The notes below the pieces were generated by a model. It saw only the letters and a list, made by a program, of their open reading frames with translations. It searched no databases and was not told the origin of the DNA. Below are positions 1 through 10,428 of a stretch of 64,000 nt of DNA, one piece after another (positions within the stretch are counted from its first letter, which is position 1; each line of letters opens with the position of its first letter). The translations under genes and the position numbers were made by a program. This DNA is from Luzula sylvatica (taxonomy: Eukaryota; Streptophyta; Magnoliopsida; Poales; Juncaceae): NCBI GenBank assembly GCA_946800325.1, contig OX326957.1, positions 23,499,554 through 23,563,553 of the forward strand. The letters are read 5' to 3'.

Positions 1-620
1 GAATTACCCATTATTTTTTCGAATTTCATGAATTTTAGGTGTTCTCTTTCTCAAGTTTCAGTATTTTCAGTATACTTTTCGCAAATTTCTGCAATTTTTA
101 GGGGTTCTAATTTCAAGTTTCTGGATTTTTATTGTTTTTTTTAATGCAAATTTCAGGGTTCTTATCACATATTTCAGGATTTTCTTTTTTTCTTGAAATT
201 TTCAGCAACTAAGGGGTTCTTTTTTCAAATTTCAGGATTTTTAGTGGGCTTTTTTTTTATATTACAACAATTTTAAGGGTATTTTCTCAAATTTCAGCAT
301 TTTACTATTTTTATTTTTGCAAATTTCTATAACTTGAGGGGTTCTTCTCAAATTTCACAATTTCTTCTTTGTTTGCAAATTTCAACATTTCAAGTTTGTT
401 AGTGTTTATTTTGCAAATTGAGGGTTTGCTACACAAAAACCACGAAATTAAGAAATGATGTTAATGTTAGGTTATATGAGGGGTTATATGAAAATTTCAT
501 CATTTTAAGGATTTTTTGCAAAAAAGATTAGCAATATGAGGGGTTTTCTAACTTTCACCGATTTAAAGAGATCTGTTACAATTTTCAGTATTTTTGGTTT
601 ATTTTTTCTATTTTCGGAAA
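1..620. repeat. Degenerate ~60-bp AT-rich tandem repeat
   Basis: A phrase of the type 'gcaaatttc...aggggttct...tcaaatttcagga...ttttt' recurs about every 60 bases from the window start to about 620, with heavy divergence and indels. No coding frame runs through it. It lies just upstream of the MATH-domain fragment and could be an expanded intron or an old minisatellite. The left end is cut by the window. Confidence 0.55.
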
Positions 621-854
621 TTTTAATAATTATTATTCAGAAATTTTAAGTGTTCAATGCGGCAATGGAAGGTGATTTTTCTTTTTCTAATCAGCCAATT
701 AAATCTTTCTAAAATTGAGTTCTTTTCAAATTTGTGACCTCTTAGTTTTTCATTTTTGTTTAATGCAATTTTCAAGTAACAGTAGTTTTTCATGATTTAC
801 TATGCTGTCAATTACACAATTCAAATTCTGATTCACTTTTGGCTTTGAATAGTA

Positions 855-1308
855 GGCGTGGCGCAAAGCGAAACAATATCTACAGTAGACTCTCAATCAG
901 GCTGTAGAAGATCCAGCCACATCTCGATTTACATGGACCATAGAAAATTTCTCAGGATTCAACACCAAGAAACATTATTCTGAGTTCTGACGCATTCACT
1001 GTTGGAGGCTTCGAATGGTAAATTCAAAAATAAAAACATATGCTTATGATTTAAACGAAGTTCAATTAATATGTTTATATGTATATAACTATGTACATTT
1101 CATTAATATGTTTATATGTATATAACTATGTATACTTCAATTATTTCAGGAGGGTGTTGATATTTCAAAATGGAAACGATATGGATCACTTATCAATGTA
1201 CTTGGATGTCGTTGACTCGGCAATTCTTCCTTATGGCTGGAGCCATTTCGCTCAATTAAGCCTTGCCGTTGTTAATCAAAGAGAGCTCAAGTTCACAGTT
1301 TGGAAGAG
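855..1308 (+). pseudogene. UBP12/UBP13-like deubiquitinase fragment (MATH domain), broken
   Basis: Two exon-like blocks encode the N-terminal MATH/TRAF domain typical of plant ubiquitin-specific proteases UBP12/13, a domain that in this family binds partner proteins. Block 1 (855-1018) reads a VEDPATSRFTWTIENFSGFN-type segment followed by FTVGGFEW. Block 2 (1150-1308) reads RVLIF, DHLSMYLDV, LPYGWSHFAQLSLAVVNQ. A plausible intron lies between (GT at 1019, TTTCAG ending at 1149), and a GT donor follows at 1309. Block 1 carries two frame changes: one base too many before VEDPAT, and a disturbed stretch with a TGA after KKHYSEF. No start codon, downstream MATH exons or peptidase domain follow, so this is a decayed gene fragment. 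The family is a confident call; the choice between UBP12 and UBP13 cannot be made. Confidence 0.75.
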
Positions 1309-3071
1309 GTACGTCTTTTTTCAAAATTTCAGTCCACTACTGTGCTTCTCTTGAAGAAAAATCTGAAAACAATGTGGATACAAATATCCTCATTCGCTGG
1401 CAAAGTTTATTTATTTGACTAGGGATTCGGATGATCCTCGTATACCTGCATGAATGTCCTTGTTTCCACTTCAATTATTGTTAATAACAATTCTGAATAT
1501 CTTACTAAATGATATGAATTTTTGAGGACTTTTTATAAAAGGGTATATTTGAAATTCTCAAATTTTTAGCCAATTATAAATATTCATTCTCTTTAGAAAA
1601 TTTCAATTGAGATCTTGTCACATTGCATGATATCTCAAATACAAAATTTGTCTATTTGGTATATTTCCTCCTTTTATTTATAAAGCAGGGTTTCTTTTTT
1701 TGTAATTTTTGCATAATGCAGGGTTTTTTATGAATTTTACGATATTTAACCTTTTTATTATTATTTTTAGGGTAAATAGAAAGGATTGTAGAGTGATGAG
1801 TTTAAAATATGGTTCTTAAAATCTATCTATTGATATTTCATTCATGTCAATTCCTTTTACATTTTAGTCCTCGTGCATTTAAATATTAAATAATGTAATC
1901 TTATATTTTGGTCCTTGTATTTTTCTTAGCTGAAGGTGAAAAGTTCTTTTCGGAATGGATAGTTGCCAAAATTGGAAATATAACTGCTGCATGTATTAAT
2001 TATTATATTATTCTATTTCTTTAATAAACTATAAGCTATTTCATTTATTTTTCATTTATTTTAATTAACATCTTTCCTTTATTTTATTTGTTTATTTCAT
2101 GATTTTGTAATTTCATTGTGGTAAATAAAGTTATAAATTTTAAGGATTTTAAGGATTTGAAGAAAGAAAACATAAATATTTTGTTCCGAAAAATAAATAC
2201 ATTGTGGAATTCTACTATTACATGCAAATTGTTATAATCTGGATGAAATGGAAAATGCAAATAGTAGATTATTTAGATGAAGAAATGATATTTTCATGTG
2301 CGAAAGTTGTGAAGATAATAATGTTATTTGAGGAAAAAAGATTTCATGAGGCTGGATTTATTTCTCGATCAAATTCGTGACACTATAGACTTCAAAATAA
2401 ATGTCTACTTTCAATTTGTTAATGGCTGGTTTTAGATGATTCTAGTTGCACCAAATACTTAATTCGATAAGAGAAGATATGAGAATGACTGGTTTTGCAT
2501 TAAAAATTATTACATAAAATATATTGGTGATTTCATGCTAGCCCAATTTTCTTATTGTATTTGTAGATGAGGGTATTTTGATGATTTGTCTATTTGATAG
2601 TAATATCCATGTATGTTTTTACCTATTAATGCTAAACAAAATAGGAAAATATTATCATACGTACAATTTTTTTTTTCTAATTAATTACAAATATCAAAAT
2701 TATCATGTTAAAAAGATTCTACCATAGAATCACCCTAAATATATATTTAAAGCATGAAATAAAATTGAATTATGAAATTTAACATTTGTTTTGACAAGTA
2801 AATATACTGTACCCAATTTATGAGAACACGTTAATTGTGTAGATAGGTTAATTTATGAAAGCACGTAAATTTATGAAAGTACGTTAATAGTGTCACCAAT
2901 TTGTAGATAAGGCCAATTTTATTACTATCAAAATCCAAATTTGTAATATACCAATTTCATTCAAACCAAAAAAAGTTCGTTATATTGATAAAATGAAAAA
3001 GTATTGCGACTTGTGCATGACACAATACAAAATTATCTTGAATGAACTTACCATACCATAATGTTTTATTG
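1309..3071. other. AT-rich intergenic DNA
   Basis: No convincing coding frame, RNA gene or terminal-repeat structure was seen. The stretch may include decayed intron sequence of the UBP-like fragment. It ends at the target site (CTATT, 3072-3076) of copia-1. Confidence 0.5.
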
Positions 3072-3076
3072 CTATT

Positions 3077-3385
3077 TGTTATAAATGCCTCCATAATCTC
3101 ACCATCTAGATTAATCCTTTAGATTCATGAATGACTTGTGGGAATATGTTGCATTAAATGATGATGCATGTATGATAGTTATTATAATGCATCCTCTAGA
3201 GTTTTCTATGCATGTATGAGTACCCATCCTTAGACTATAAAAGGAGGGGTTGTGTTCATTTGTAAGACAAGCCAATTATTAAGAAATCCATTTAGTAAAG
3301 AGATTTGTTTTAGTCTTCTTCTTCCTCTCTCTCTTTTGTCTACATCCAATCTATATTCCATTAGTAGCCGCACGTTACCTTAACA
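3077..3385 (+). repeat. 5' LTR of copia-1
   Basis: The LTR begins TGTTATAAATG and ends CCTTAACA. A TATA box (TATAAAAGG, 3236-3244) marks the likely U3/R promoter, and a CT-rich stretch follows at about 3316-3340. It matches the 3' LTR at 308 of 309 positions. Confidence 0.95.
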
Positions 3386-3388
3386 AAT

Positions 3389-3400
3389 TGGTATCAGAGC
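3389..3400 (+). other. Primer binding site (initiator tRNA-Met type) of copia-1
   Basis: TGGTATCAGAGC lies three bases after the 5' LTR. This is the usual plant copia site complementary to the 3' end of initiator methionine tRNA. Confidence 0.9.
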
Positions 3401-3456
3401 GAGGCACATCAGTACTTTGTTGCTTTAGTAAATTGCGCGTTTAAGGTTGTGTTACT

Positions 3457-6400
3457 ATGAATTCAAATGCGGTTATGTCGACCAAATTTGATATTGAGAA
3501 GTATGATGGCACGACAAGTTTTGCGCTTTGGCAAGTACGGATGATGGCGATTTTGTCGAATCAAGGTGTAAAGGCTCCTCTATTCGAGCGACCGGAAGCG
3601 ATGGAGGGCGACGATAAAGATGCCGATTGGAATTTGATGGATGATAGAGCTCTCTCGACGATCCAGTTGTGTTTAAGCAACACGACTCTTCAAGAAATCC
3701 TCACAGAGACTACGGCAGCAGGTGCATGGCAGAAGTTAGAGGGAATCTATATGAAAAAATCGGTTACGAACCGGTTACGTTTAAAGCAACGATTTCACTC
3801 TTTGAAGATGGCAGAAGGTACATCTATTAAGTCCCACATTTCAGATTATACCGCGCTTCTAAATGACATGGAGAAGATTGGTATTAAGGTGGAGGATGAG
3901 GATAAGGCCATGGTGTTGTTGTGTTCGTTGTCTCGGTCGTATAAAGGGTTTAAGGAGACTATGCTTCATAGTAGAGAGTCGCTTACTCTTGATGATATTA
4001 AGAGCAATTTGCTGGTGAAGTCTGACATCGACAATGACTTGTCGGTATCCGAGAGTAATCATCAAGAAGTTGGATTAATTGTCGAGCGAGGAAGACAAAA
4101 GGAAAAAACCCAAAATTCAGAACGGAGTCGTTCAAAGTCCAAGCACATAAATTTGACCTGTAACTATTGCAAGGTGAAGGGACATATTAAGGCCAACTGT
4201 TACAAGCTCAAAAATAAACAGAAGGCAGAACAAAAGGGTGTCCAATCCGAAGAGGCCAACGTGGCGGAATCTGGTGCAGGTGATGTACTTTTTGTGGCGG
4301 ACGGGAAGGAGAAATTTGAGAAGAATTGGGTTATGGATACAGGGGCTTCTCTGCATATGACCCCAAATCGAGACTGGTTTACCACGTACGAGTCGAGTAG
4401 TGGAGGGGTCCTCTTGGAAAACGATCATCTATGCAAGGTTGCTGGAGTTGGCACGGTGAAGATCAAGATGCATGACGGGATCGTTCGTACTTTGACGGGT
4501 GTGAAGCACATTCCGGACCTCAAGAAAAATCTGATCTCTTTAGGTGCTCTTGAAGATATTGGTTGCAAGTTTCAAAGTGAAGGTGGAGTTCTAAAGGTTT
4601 CTAGAGGAGCTCTCACATTGATGAAGGCGAAACGAGTCGGTACATTATATTTTCTCGAAGGTTGCACCGTTTCGGGCTCGGTCTCCGTCGCTAGCTCTCC
4701 CTCGGACTCGGACACTACCAAATTGTGGCATATGAGGTTGGGTCATATGAGTGAGCGTGGTATGACAATCTTGAGCAAGAGAGGTCTATTGTGTGGCCAA
4801 AGTACCGGCAAACTGGAGTTCTGTGAAGATTGCGTGTTTGGCAAGCAAAAGAGGCTCAGTTTTAGCACCGCTGTTCATCGCACAAAAGGAACGTTGGACT
4901 ACATCCACTCAGATTTGTGGGGACCCTCTCGCGAGCCTTCAATGGGTAATGGTTCTCGCTATATGCTCTCTTTTATCGATGATTTTTCGAGAAAAGTTTG
5001 GGTCTATTTCTTGAAGGAAAAGAGCGAAGTGTTTGTGACCTTTAAGCAATGGAAGACTCTTGTGGAGAACCAAACCGGAAAGAAGATTAAGCGTTTGAGG
5101 ACCGATAACGGTCTAGAATTTTGCAACAAGAACTTCAATGAATTTTGCAAAAATGAAGGAATTGTTCGTCATCGAACAGTTGTTGGTACTCCACAACAAA
5201 ATGGTGTGGCCGAACGAATGAATCGGACACTACTTGAGAAGGCGAGATGCATGCTTTTCAATGCGAGTTTGGACAAGGAGTTCTGGGCAGAAGCCATTAA
5301 TACTGCTTGCTGGTTGGTCAACCGATCTCCGAATACTTCCATCGAATGCAAGACACCCGAAGAAGTCTGGTCGGGCAAACCAGCAGATTACTCGAGTCTA
5401 CGTGTGTTCGGATGTCCCGCATATGCACACACAAATGATGGAAAGCTCGAACCTAGGGCTAAGAAATGCATTTTTCTTGGATATGGTTATGGTGTGAAAG
5501 GGTACCGTTTATGGTGTACAGATTCGAAGCCTCCTAAACTCATCATTTCGAGGGATGTGACCTTTGATGAATCGGTCATGTTACGAGCAAAAGAGCAAAC
5601 TCCCGAAACGAGTACAAAGGAGGATGAGACGGTCCATGAGAAGGTGGAGTTCGAAATTCCCGATCAACATGGCGTAGAAACTCAACCAGATTTGGAGCAT
5701 GATGATAATCCTCATAGTGACAATGACGAGTCAAGTGAGGAAAGTCAAGAGGAGGAACGACCGTATGCTCTGGCAAGAGACCGTGTCAGGAGGCAGATTA
5801 AACCACCTATGAGATATGGGTATTCAGATTTTGCCTATCGTTTGGCGGTGGCCGAAGAGGTGGAGTTTGGCGAGCCATCGAGCTATAAGGAGGCAATTGC
5901 TTCACGTGAGGCGCCAAAGTGGAACGCTGCCATGGAGGAGGAGATCAAATCTCTTCAGAAGAATGCAACTTGGGTACTCGTCGAGCCACCTAAAGAGAAG
6001 AAAGTGGTTGGCTGTAAGTGGGTGTTTAAGAAGAAAGATGACACCGTTGGTATCCGTTACAAGGCGCGTTTAGTGGCTAAGGGATATAGTCAAGTTGAAG
6101 GCGTGGATTTCAATGAAGTCTTCTCACCAGTGGTTAAGCATACTTCTATTCGAGTATTGCTCTCTTTGGTTGCTACGAAAAATTTGGAGTTAGAGCAGTT
6201 GGATGTGAAAACTGCATTCTTGCATGGTGATTTAGATGAGAGTATCTATATGCAACAACCTGACGGTTACGAGGTAGCTGGAAAGGAGAGTCAAGTGTGT
6301 TTATTGAAGAAGTCATTATATGGCTTGAAGCAGTCGCCGAGGCAGTGGTACAAGAAGTTTGACTCTTTCATGGAGAGTATTGGATTTTTCCGGTCCAACT

Positions 6401-7422
6401 ACGATAGTTGTGTCTACTTCAAGAAGTTGTCGGATGAGACATTTATGTATCTACTTCTTTATGTAGATGACATGCCAATTGCGGCGTCAAACAAGGAGGA
6501 GATTATGAAGGTTAAGGGACAGCTGAGTTCTGAATTTGATATGAAAGATTTGGGTGCTGCCAAGAAGATTCTCGGAATGGAGATCATTAGGGATAGACCA
6601 AATGGAAAGTTATATCTTTCACAGAGGGGTTTCGTTGAGAAAGTTTTAAATCGATTTAACATGAATGATGTAAAATCGGTTTCTACCCCGCTTGCGACCA
6701 AATTCAGACTATCAAGACAATTTTGTCCGAAAACGGAGAAGGAGAAGGACTACATGTCACGAGTACCTTATTCTAGTGCCGTGGGGAGCATCATGTATTT
6801 GATGGTTTGCACTAGACCTGACATTGCTCATGCCGTCAGCGTGGTGAGTCGCTATTTGTCATGTCCTGGAAGGAAACATTGGGAAGCGGTCAAGTGGATT
6901 CTTCGTTATTTGAAAGGCACCGCAGATTCTCGTTTAGAGTTTGGGAGAAGCGATGATAAGCTGATCGGCTATGTGGATTCGGATTTCATGGGCGATCTCG
7001 ACAAGAGACGATCTTTGACTAGTTATATTTTCACTTTGGGTGGATGTTCCATTAGCTGGAAGGCTACTCTACAATCCACCATTGCCTTGTCTAGTACGGA
7101 GGCTGAATATATGGCGATCACGGAAGGCGCTAAGGAGGCAATTTGGCTTAAAGGTTTGCTTGGAGAAATCTCTACATATGGTGGTCCTACTGTTATCTAT
7201 TGTGATAATCAGAGTGCAATTCATTTGGCGAAGGATCATATGTACCATGAGAGAAGCAAACACATTGATGTTCGCTATCATTTTATTCGACGAATTAACA
7301 ACAAGAAAATAGTGGAGATCAAGAAGATTGATACTGCGGACAATCCAGCGGATATGCTCACAAAGCCGTTGCCAACCGCAAAGTTTAATTATTGCGCGGA
7401 GTTAATTTCGGTGTGTCGTTAG
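3457..7422 (+). CDS. Copia-1 gag-pol polyprotein, 1321 aa, intact
   Basis: Single-frame polyprotein of a Ty1-copia element. The N-terminal ~230 residues are the gag part (UBN2/DUF4219-like, KYDGTTSFALWQ). A CCHC zinc knuckle uses C235, C238, H243 and C248. The aspartic protease motif DTGAS starts at D294. A GAG-pre-integrase block (LWHMRLGHM) follows. The integrase acidic triad reads D486 (HSDLWGP), D550 (RTDNG) and E586 (NGVAERMNR), with D550 and E586 separated by 35 residues as expected for DDE integrases. Reverse transcriptase carries YVDDM at 1002-1006, and RNase H carries STEAEY and CDNQSAIHLA (D1250). Length and order are normal for a Tnt1-like polyprotein of about 1300 aa. The ATG at 3457 is the first in frame after the 71-base leader. 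No stop or frameshift is visible. Confidence 0.96.
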   Translation: MNSNAVMSTKFDIEKYDGTTSFALWQVRMMAILSNQGVKAPLFERPEAMEGDDKDADWNLMDDRALSTIQLCLSNTTLQEILTETTAAGAWQKLEGIYMKKSVTNRLRLKQRFHSLKMAEGTSIKSHISDYTALLNDMEKIGIKVEDEDKAMVLLCSLSRSYKGFKETMLHSRESLTLDDIKSNLLVKSDIDNDLSVSESNHQEVGLIVERGRQKEKTQNSERSRSKSKHINLTCNYCKVKGHIKANCYKLKNKQKAEQKGVQSEEANVAESGAGDVLFVADGKEKFEKNWVMDTGASLHMTPNRDWFTTYESSSGGVLLENDHLCKVAGVGTVKIKMHDGIVRTLTGVKHIPDLKKNLISLGALEDIGCKFQSEGGVLKVSRGALTLMKAKRVGTLYFLEGCTVSGSVSVASSPSDSDTTKLWHMRLGHMSERGMTILSKRGLLCGQSTGKLEFCEDCVFGKQKRLSFSTAVHRTKGTLDYIHSDLWGPSREPSMGNGSRYMLSFIDDFSRKVWVYFLKEKSEVFVTFKQWKTLVENQTGKKIKRLRTDNGLEFCNKNFNEFCKNEGIVRHRTVVGTPQQNGVAERMNRTLLEKARCMLFNASLDKEFWAEAINTACWLVNRSPNTSIECKTPEEVWSGKPADYSSLRVFGCPAYAHTNDGKLEPRAKKCIFLGYGYGVKGYRLWCTDSKPPKLIISRDVTFDESVMLRAKEQTPETSTKEDETVHEKVEFEIPDQHGVETQPDLEHDDNPHSDNDESSEESQEEERPYALARDRVRRQIKPPMRYGYSDFAYRLAVAEEVEFGEPSSYKEAIASREAPKWNAAMEEEIKSLQKNATWVLVEPPKEKKVVGCKWVFKKKDDTVGIRYKARLVAKGYSQVEGVDFNEVFSPVVKHTSIRVLLSLVATKNLELEQLDVKTAFLHGDLDESIYMQQPDGYEVAGKESQVCLLKKSLYGLKQSPRQWYKKFDSFMESIGFFRSNYDSCVYFKKLSDETFMYLLLYVDDMPIAASNKEEIMKVKGQLSSEFDMKDLGAAKKILGMEIIRDRPNGKLYLSQRGFVEKVLNRFNMNDVKSVSTPLATKFRLSRQFCPKTEKEKDYMSRVPYSSAVGSIMYLMVCTRPDIAHAVSVVSRYLSCPGRKHWEAVKWILRYLKGTADSRLEFGRSDDKLIGYVDSDFMGDLDKRRSLTSYIFTLGGCSISWKATLQSTIALSSTEAEYMAITEGAKEAIWLKGLLGEISTYGGPTVIYCDNQSAIHLAKDHMYHERSKHIDVRYHFIRRINNKKIVEIKKIDTADNPADMLTKPLPTAKFNYCAELISVCR

Positions 7423-7460
7423 TTTTGTTTTTGGGTGAGATTTTGAGTCAAGGTGGAGAT

Positions 7461-7769
7461 TGTTATAAATGCCTCCATAATCTCACCATCTAGATTAATC
7501 CTTTAGATTCATGAATGACTTGTGGGAATATGTTGCATTAAATGATGATGCATGTATGATAGTTATTATAATGCATCATCTAGAGTTTTCTATGCATGTA
7601 TGAGTACCCATCCTTAGACTATAAAAGGAGGGGTTGTGTTCATTTGTAAGACAAGCCAATTATTAAGAAATCCATTTAGTAAAGAGATTTGTTTTAGTCT
7701 TCTTCTTCCTCTCTCTCTTTTGTCTACATCCAATCTATATTCCATTAGTAGCCGCACGTTACCTTAACA
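7461..7769 (+). repeat. 3' LTR of copia-1
   Basis: It matches the 5' LTR except for A at 7578. It is preceded by the polypurine tract AAGGTGGAGA (7450-7459) and followed by the CTATT target duplication. Confidence 0.95.
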
Positions 7770-7774
7770 CTATT

Positions 7775-8678
7775 CGTATGAATGAAATTTACATGAAATA
7801 GTTATAAACTAAGTATTGTGGATCCATTTTGAGTTATAGATATATATACTCAGACAAATAGTTCAATTTCGAAATTCCATATCCCAAAAGAGAATAAAGG
7901 TCGCCAGTGATAAGAAAAAAAGGTATGATGATTCATCTCATTTCTTTCACAAAAGAATAAAGCAAAACATCATTTCTTTCACAAAACAATAAAGCAAAAC
8001 ATCATTTCTTTCACAAAAGAATAAAGCAAAGCATACGAGAACCTTCGTGCTTTGATTGTTTCATGTTATTTAAATAAAATATCAAGTTTGAAATTCAACC
8101 AAACAAGTAATTAAAAGGAAAGTTGTTATATTCGTAGTGATATAACCGGAATCTTCTTGAGAACTAATAATTGAATGGAATAAATGACTGAAAAACACAA
8201 TATTACCTGGAAAACAATAATTTCATAATTTAAAATAAATTAAATCGAATTCAAATGTGTGGCTCAAGTTGTATGACAAATATATAATTCAAATTAAATG
8301 ACAAATATATAACTCAAATTAAAAGATAAATATATAATTTTGTTTATATGATAAATATATAATTTATATGATAAAATCATATTGTATATTTTGAAATAGT
8401 TATAAATATATAATTTTACATATGATTCTTAAATTATTTGACATATTAGTAAACTAGTGATAAATATATAAATTCATTTTATCAATCACGTGAATATAAT
8501 TTGATTTGATTTTGTTATTATACGGGAGGAGAACACTTGATGAAAATGATTGAAATAACTACGTCAATTTAATCAAATGTTACTATACTATCACCACACT
8601 TCAAGCAGTTACAAGTGTAGAAACAATTAAAAAAACTATAGTTCTTTCATGCTGTGATATCCTCTCTTATCTACTATT
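7775..8678. other. AT-rich intergenic DNA with short internal repeats
   Basis: No gene is seen. Besides the 32-bp repeat at 7939, the segment 8275-8420 reiterates a 'gacaaatatataa..tcaaatta' phrase in degenerate form. Confidence 0.5.
7939..8034 (+). repeat. Three-copy 32-bp tandem repeat
   Basis: Units 7939-7970, 7971-8002 and 8003-8034 each start CATTTCTTTCACAAAA and end AAAGCAAA(A/G)CAT. They differ by one or two bases, so the expansion is recent compared with its surroundings. Confidence 0.85.
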
Positions 8679-9113
8679 TCATTCAATTTTGCAAATTTTG
8701 ATATGATTTTTTTGAATATGATCAGGATAACACAGTATTTCAGGAACTCTTCTTATGACCAGAGTGGCTGGCTTGCTAAATGTTTCGTTTGTTCGAGCGA
8801 TTTTATCGTTTAGTATTCCATTGACAATTTGATATGTTGTATAAGCTGGCCTGTATGTTTGTGTTGTGTTATTCTTTTGAGTATTATTAGTGCAAAATTT
8901 GGCTATGTGACCCAGTTTTCTGCAAATCCTGCATCTTACTGGGTCTCTACAATCCCTTTGTAGATGATCCGTCCCCAAGCATCTGTAGCACTCTTTTCTG
9001 GTTTCTTTCTTCCTCTTGTCGACTTTTATCCACTCTCCTTCTTCTTGAGGTGAATCACTTCCCATCGTTACCACTTGTAGATAGGATCTAGCTCCCAAGT
9101 TCGATGAAGACAT
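8679..9113 (-). CDS. Small protein with two CCHC zinc knuckles (144 aa)
   Basis: The frame contains two adjacent retroviral-type zinc knuckles, CYRCLGTDHLQRDC and CRICRKLGHIAKFC, both fitting CX2CX4HX4C, after a charged stretch GEWIKVDKRKKETRK. Such knuckles bind single-stranded nucleic acid and occur in gag of LTR elements and in ORF1 of plant L1-type LINEs. There is no protease or polymerase beside it, and no DUF4283 region as expected in a full LINE ORF1. Its likeliest origin is a transposon-derived fragment; a small host zinc-knuckle gene is the alternative. The ATG is followed by a full open frame, but no expression signal is evident. Confidence 0.5.
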   Translation of the reverse strand: MSSSNLGARSYLQVVTMGSDSPQEEGEWIKVDKRKKETRKECYRCLGTDHLQRDCRDPVRCRICRKLGHIAKFCTNNTQKNNTTQTYRPAYTTYQIVNGILNDKIARTNETFSKPATLVIRRVPEILCYPDHIQKNHIKICKIE

Positions 9114-9423
9114 ATCTATAGGGCACGCTATTCTGAGAACTAGGATGACAAGAGAGATCTAAGGATCAGCGTAGATCTGGTGTGACGAGAGGTGAAAGAG
9201 AGTTTTGACTCTTTTGAGTGAGAAGAGAGTGAGGAAAGAGATTATCCAGATCGTAGTGATCTAAGAATAAGCTCCGGCTATCCCCGGAGGGAATACCGGG
9301 TTCTGCCCTACCAAATCGCCTACTAAGTCGCCTAAACCCTAAACCCTAAATCGCCTCTCAACCCTGATGTATATTCGAAAAAATATGTTATTATTTTTCA
9401 GAAATATGTACTTGATGAAAATA
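9114..9423. other. GC-richer leader-like sequence upstream of the zinc-knuckle frame
   Basis: Read on the minus strand this is the 5' side of the zinc-knuckle frame. It is richer in G+C than its surroundings and contains two and a half telomere-like CCCTAAA units (near 9340-9353). These are too few to call a telomeric repeat. The composition would fit an untranslated leader of a transposon transcript. Confidence 0.35.
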
Positions 9424-9881
9424 ATATAAAAAGTGTTGTCAAAGAATATTATTATTTGAACAAAATAATTTTGAAAAAAATATGTAGTAATTATTTTTTA
9501 AATATTTTCATTTCACACCATTTATTTAAAAATACTACAAATTGAAATTATTTCGGAAATATAATTATATTTAAAAAATAACAAAAAGCACGCAATTTTT
9601 GTTAATATTAAAAGAATGTTAGGGTTTTTATAAGGAAGGAAAAATATGAAAAATTTAGGACTTCTTCCAGAATTCATAAAAGTTAGGAGGTTCATGAAAA
9701 ATTTCTCTGAAAAATATCTGAATCTTTTATCTTCTTGTAGGCGTCAAGTGAGAAGAAAGAGAAGCATTAATAACCACCAGCTAGGGCGAACTTGTGCTTA
9801 CACCGAGCTGTCCACCACAGCTTCAAATCTAGCTCGTCTTTCACCCCGAAGTTCACCTTTGGCGTTCAAGGTTGTTGGATC
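9424..9881 (+). repeat. 458-bp direct repeat, copy 1
   Basis: It matches 11025-11483 with a few percent mismatches and small indels. The match starts at ATATAAAAAGTGTTGTC and ends at GTTGTTGGATC. The ends are not TG...CA and no primer site follows, so these are not typical LTRs. Copy 1 ends exactly where the long inverted repeat (9879-10428) begins. Confidence 0.9.
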
Positions 9882-10428
9882 ATATTTAAAAATATATTTT
9901 TTTACAAGAAATTGTTATATTTAAGTATATGACTATATTTTCATTGTGTTATTTGAAAAACATATGACATTTTTTTATAATATATTATTTTACAACATAT
10001 CCTAAATTTTCTAAAATATAATTATTATTTTCAAATAATTTATAATATTTTTTTAATTTTTTAAAATATTTCCAAAAATAAAGTATATTTTAAACCATTT
10101 GCGATTTTCTACAAATATTTACAATAGACCAACATTTGTTTGTACAAAAAATATAATTTGTAGGAAACCACACATATTTGTATCTTTACTAATTTGTAGA
10201 AAATAGTAAATAATTTCAAATATAATTTAGTTTGGCAAATATTATCAAAAATGATAAAATATTATAAACTATTTTAAAATAATAATTATATTTAAGAAAA
10301 ATTAAGACATGTTGTAAAAAACATATATTATAAAAAAGTAATTTGATTTTTCAAATTAACATAATGAGAATATAATCTTATACTTAAATGTAATAATTTT
10401 TTGTAAAAAATATTTTTGAAAATATGAT
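9879..10428. mobile_element. ~550-bp self-complementary hairpin element (MITE-like)
   Basis: The two halves are imperfect inverted copies: the left arm from 9879 (ATCATATTT, ACAAGAAATTGTTATATTTAAGTATA) pairs with the right arm ending at 10428 (TATACTTAAATG, AAATATGAT). Pairing continues inward through TATAATTATTATTTT and TTTTCTACAAAT to a centre near 10150. Whole-length self-complementarity without coding capacity is typical of foldback or MITE elements. No target duplication was resolved, and the superfamily is not assigned. A transcript would fold into one long hairpin. Confidence 0.65.

Larger units (their letters stand above)
3077..7769 (+). mobile_element. Complete Ty1-copia LTR retrotransposon (copia-1)
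   Basis: The element has two 309-bp LTRs with TG...CA ends, a perfect 5-bp target duplication CTATT (3072-3076 and 7770-7774), a primer binding site directly after the 5' LTR, a purine-rich AAGGTGGAGA tract before the 3' LTR, and one uninterrupted gag-pol frame. The LTRs differ at one position only (C at 3194, A at 7578), so the insertion is recent. Domain order protease-integrase-reverse transcriptase-RNase H defines Ty1-copia, and the polyprotein resembles the tobacco Tnt1 type. All parts needed for autonomous movement appear present. Confidence 0.97.

Noticed and set aside
9340..9353. Telomere-like CCCTAAA units
   Set aside because: Only about two units; short runs of this kind are common by chance in plant leaders and promoters.
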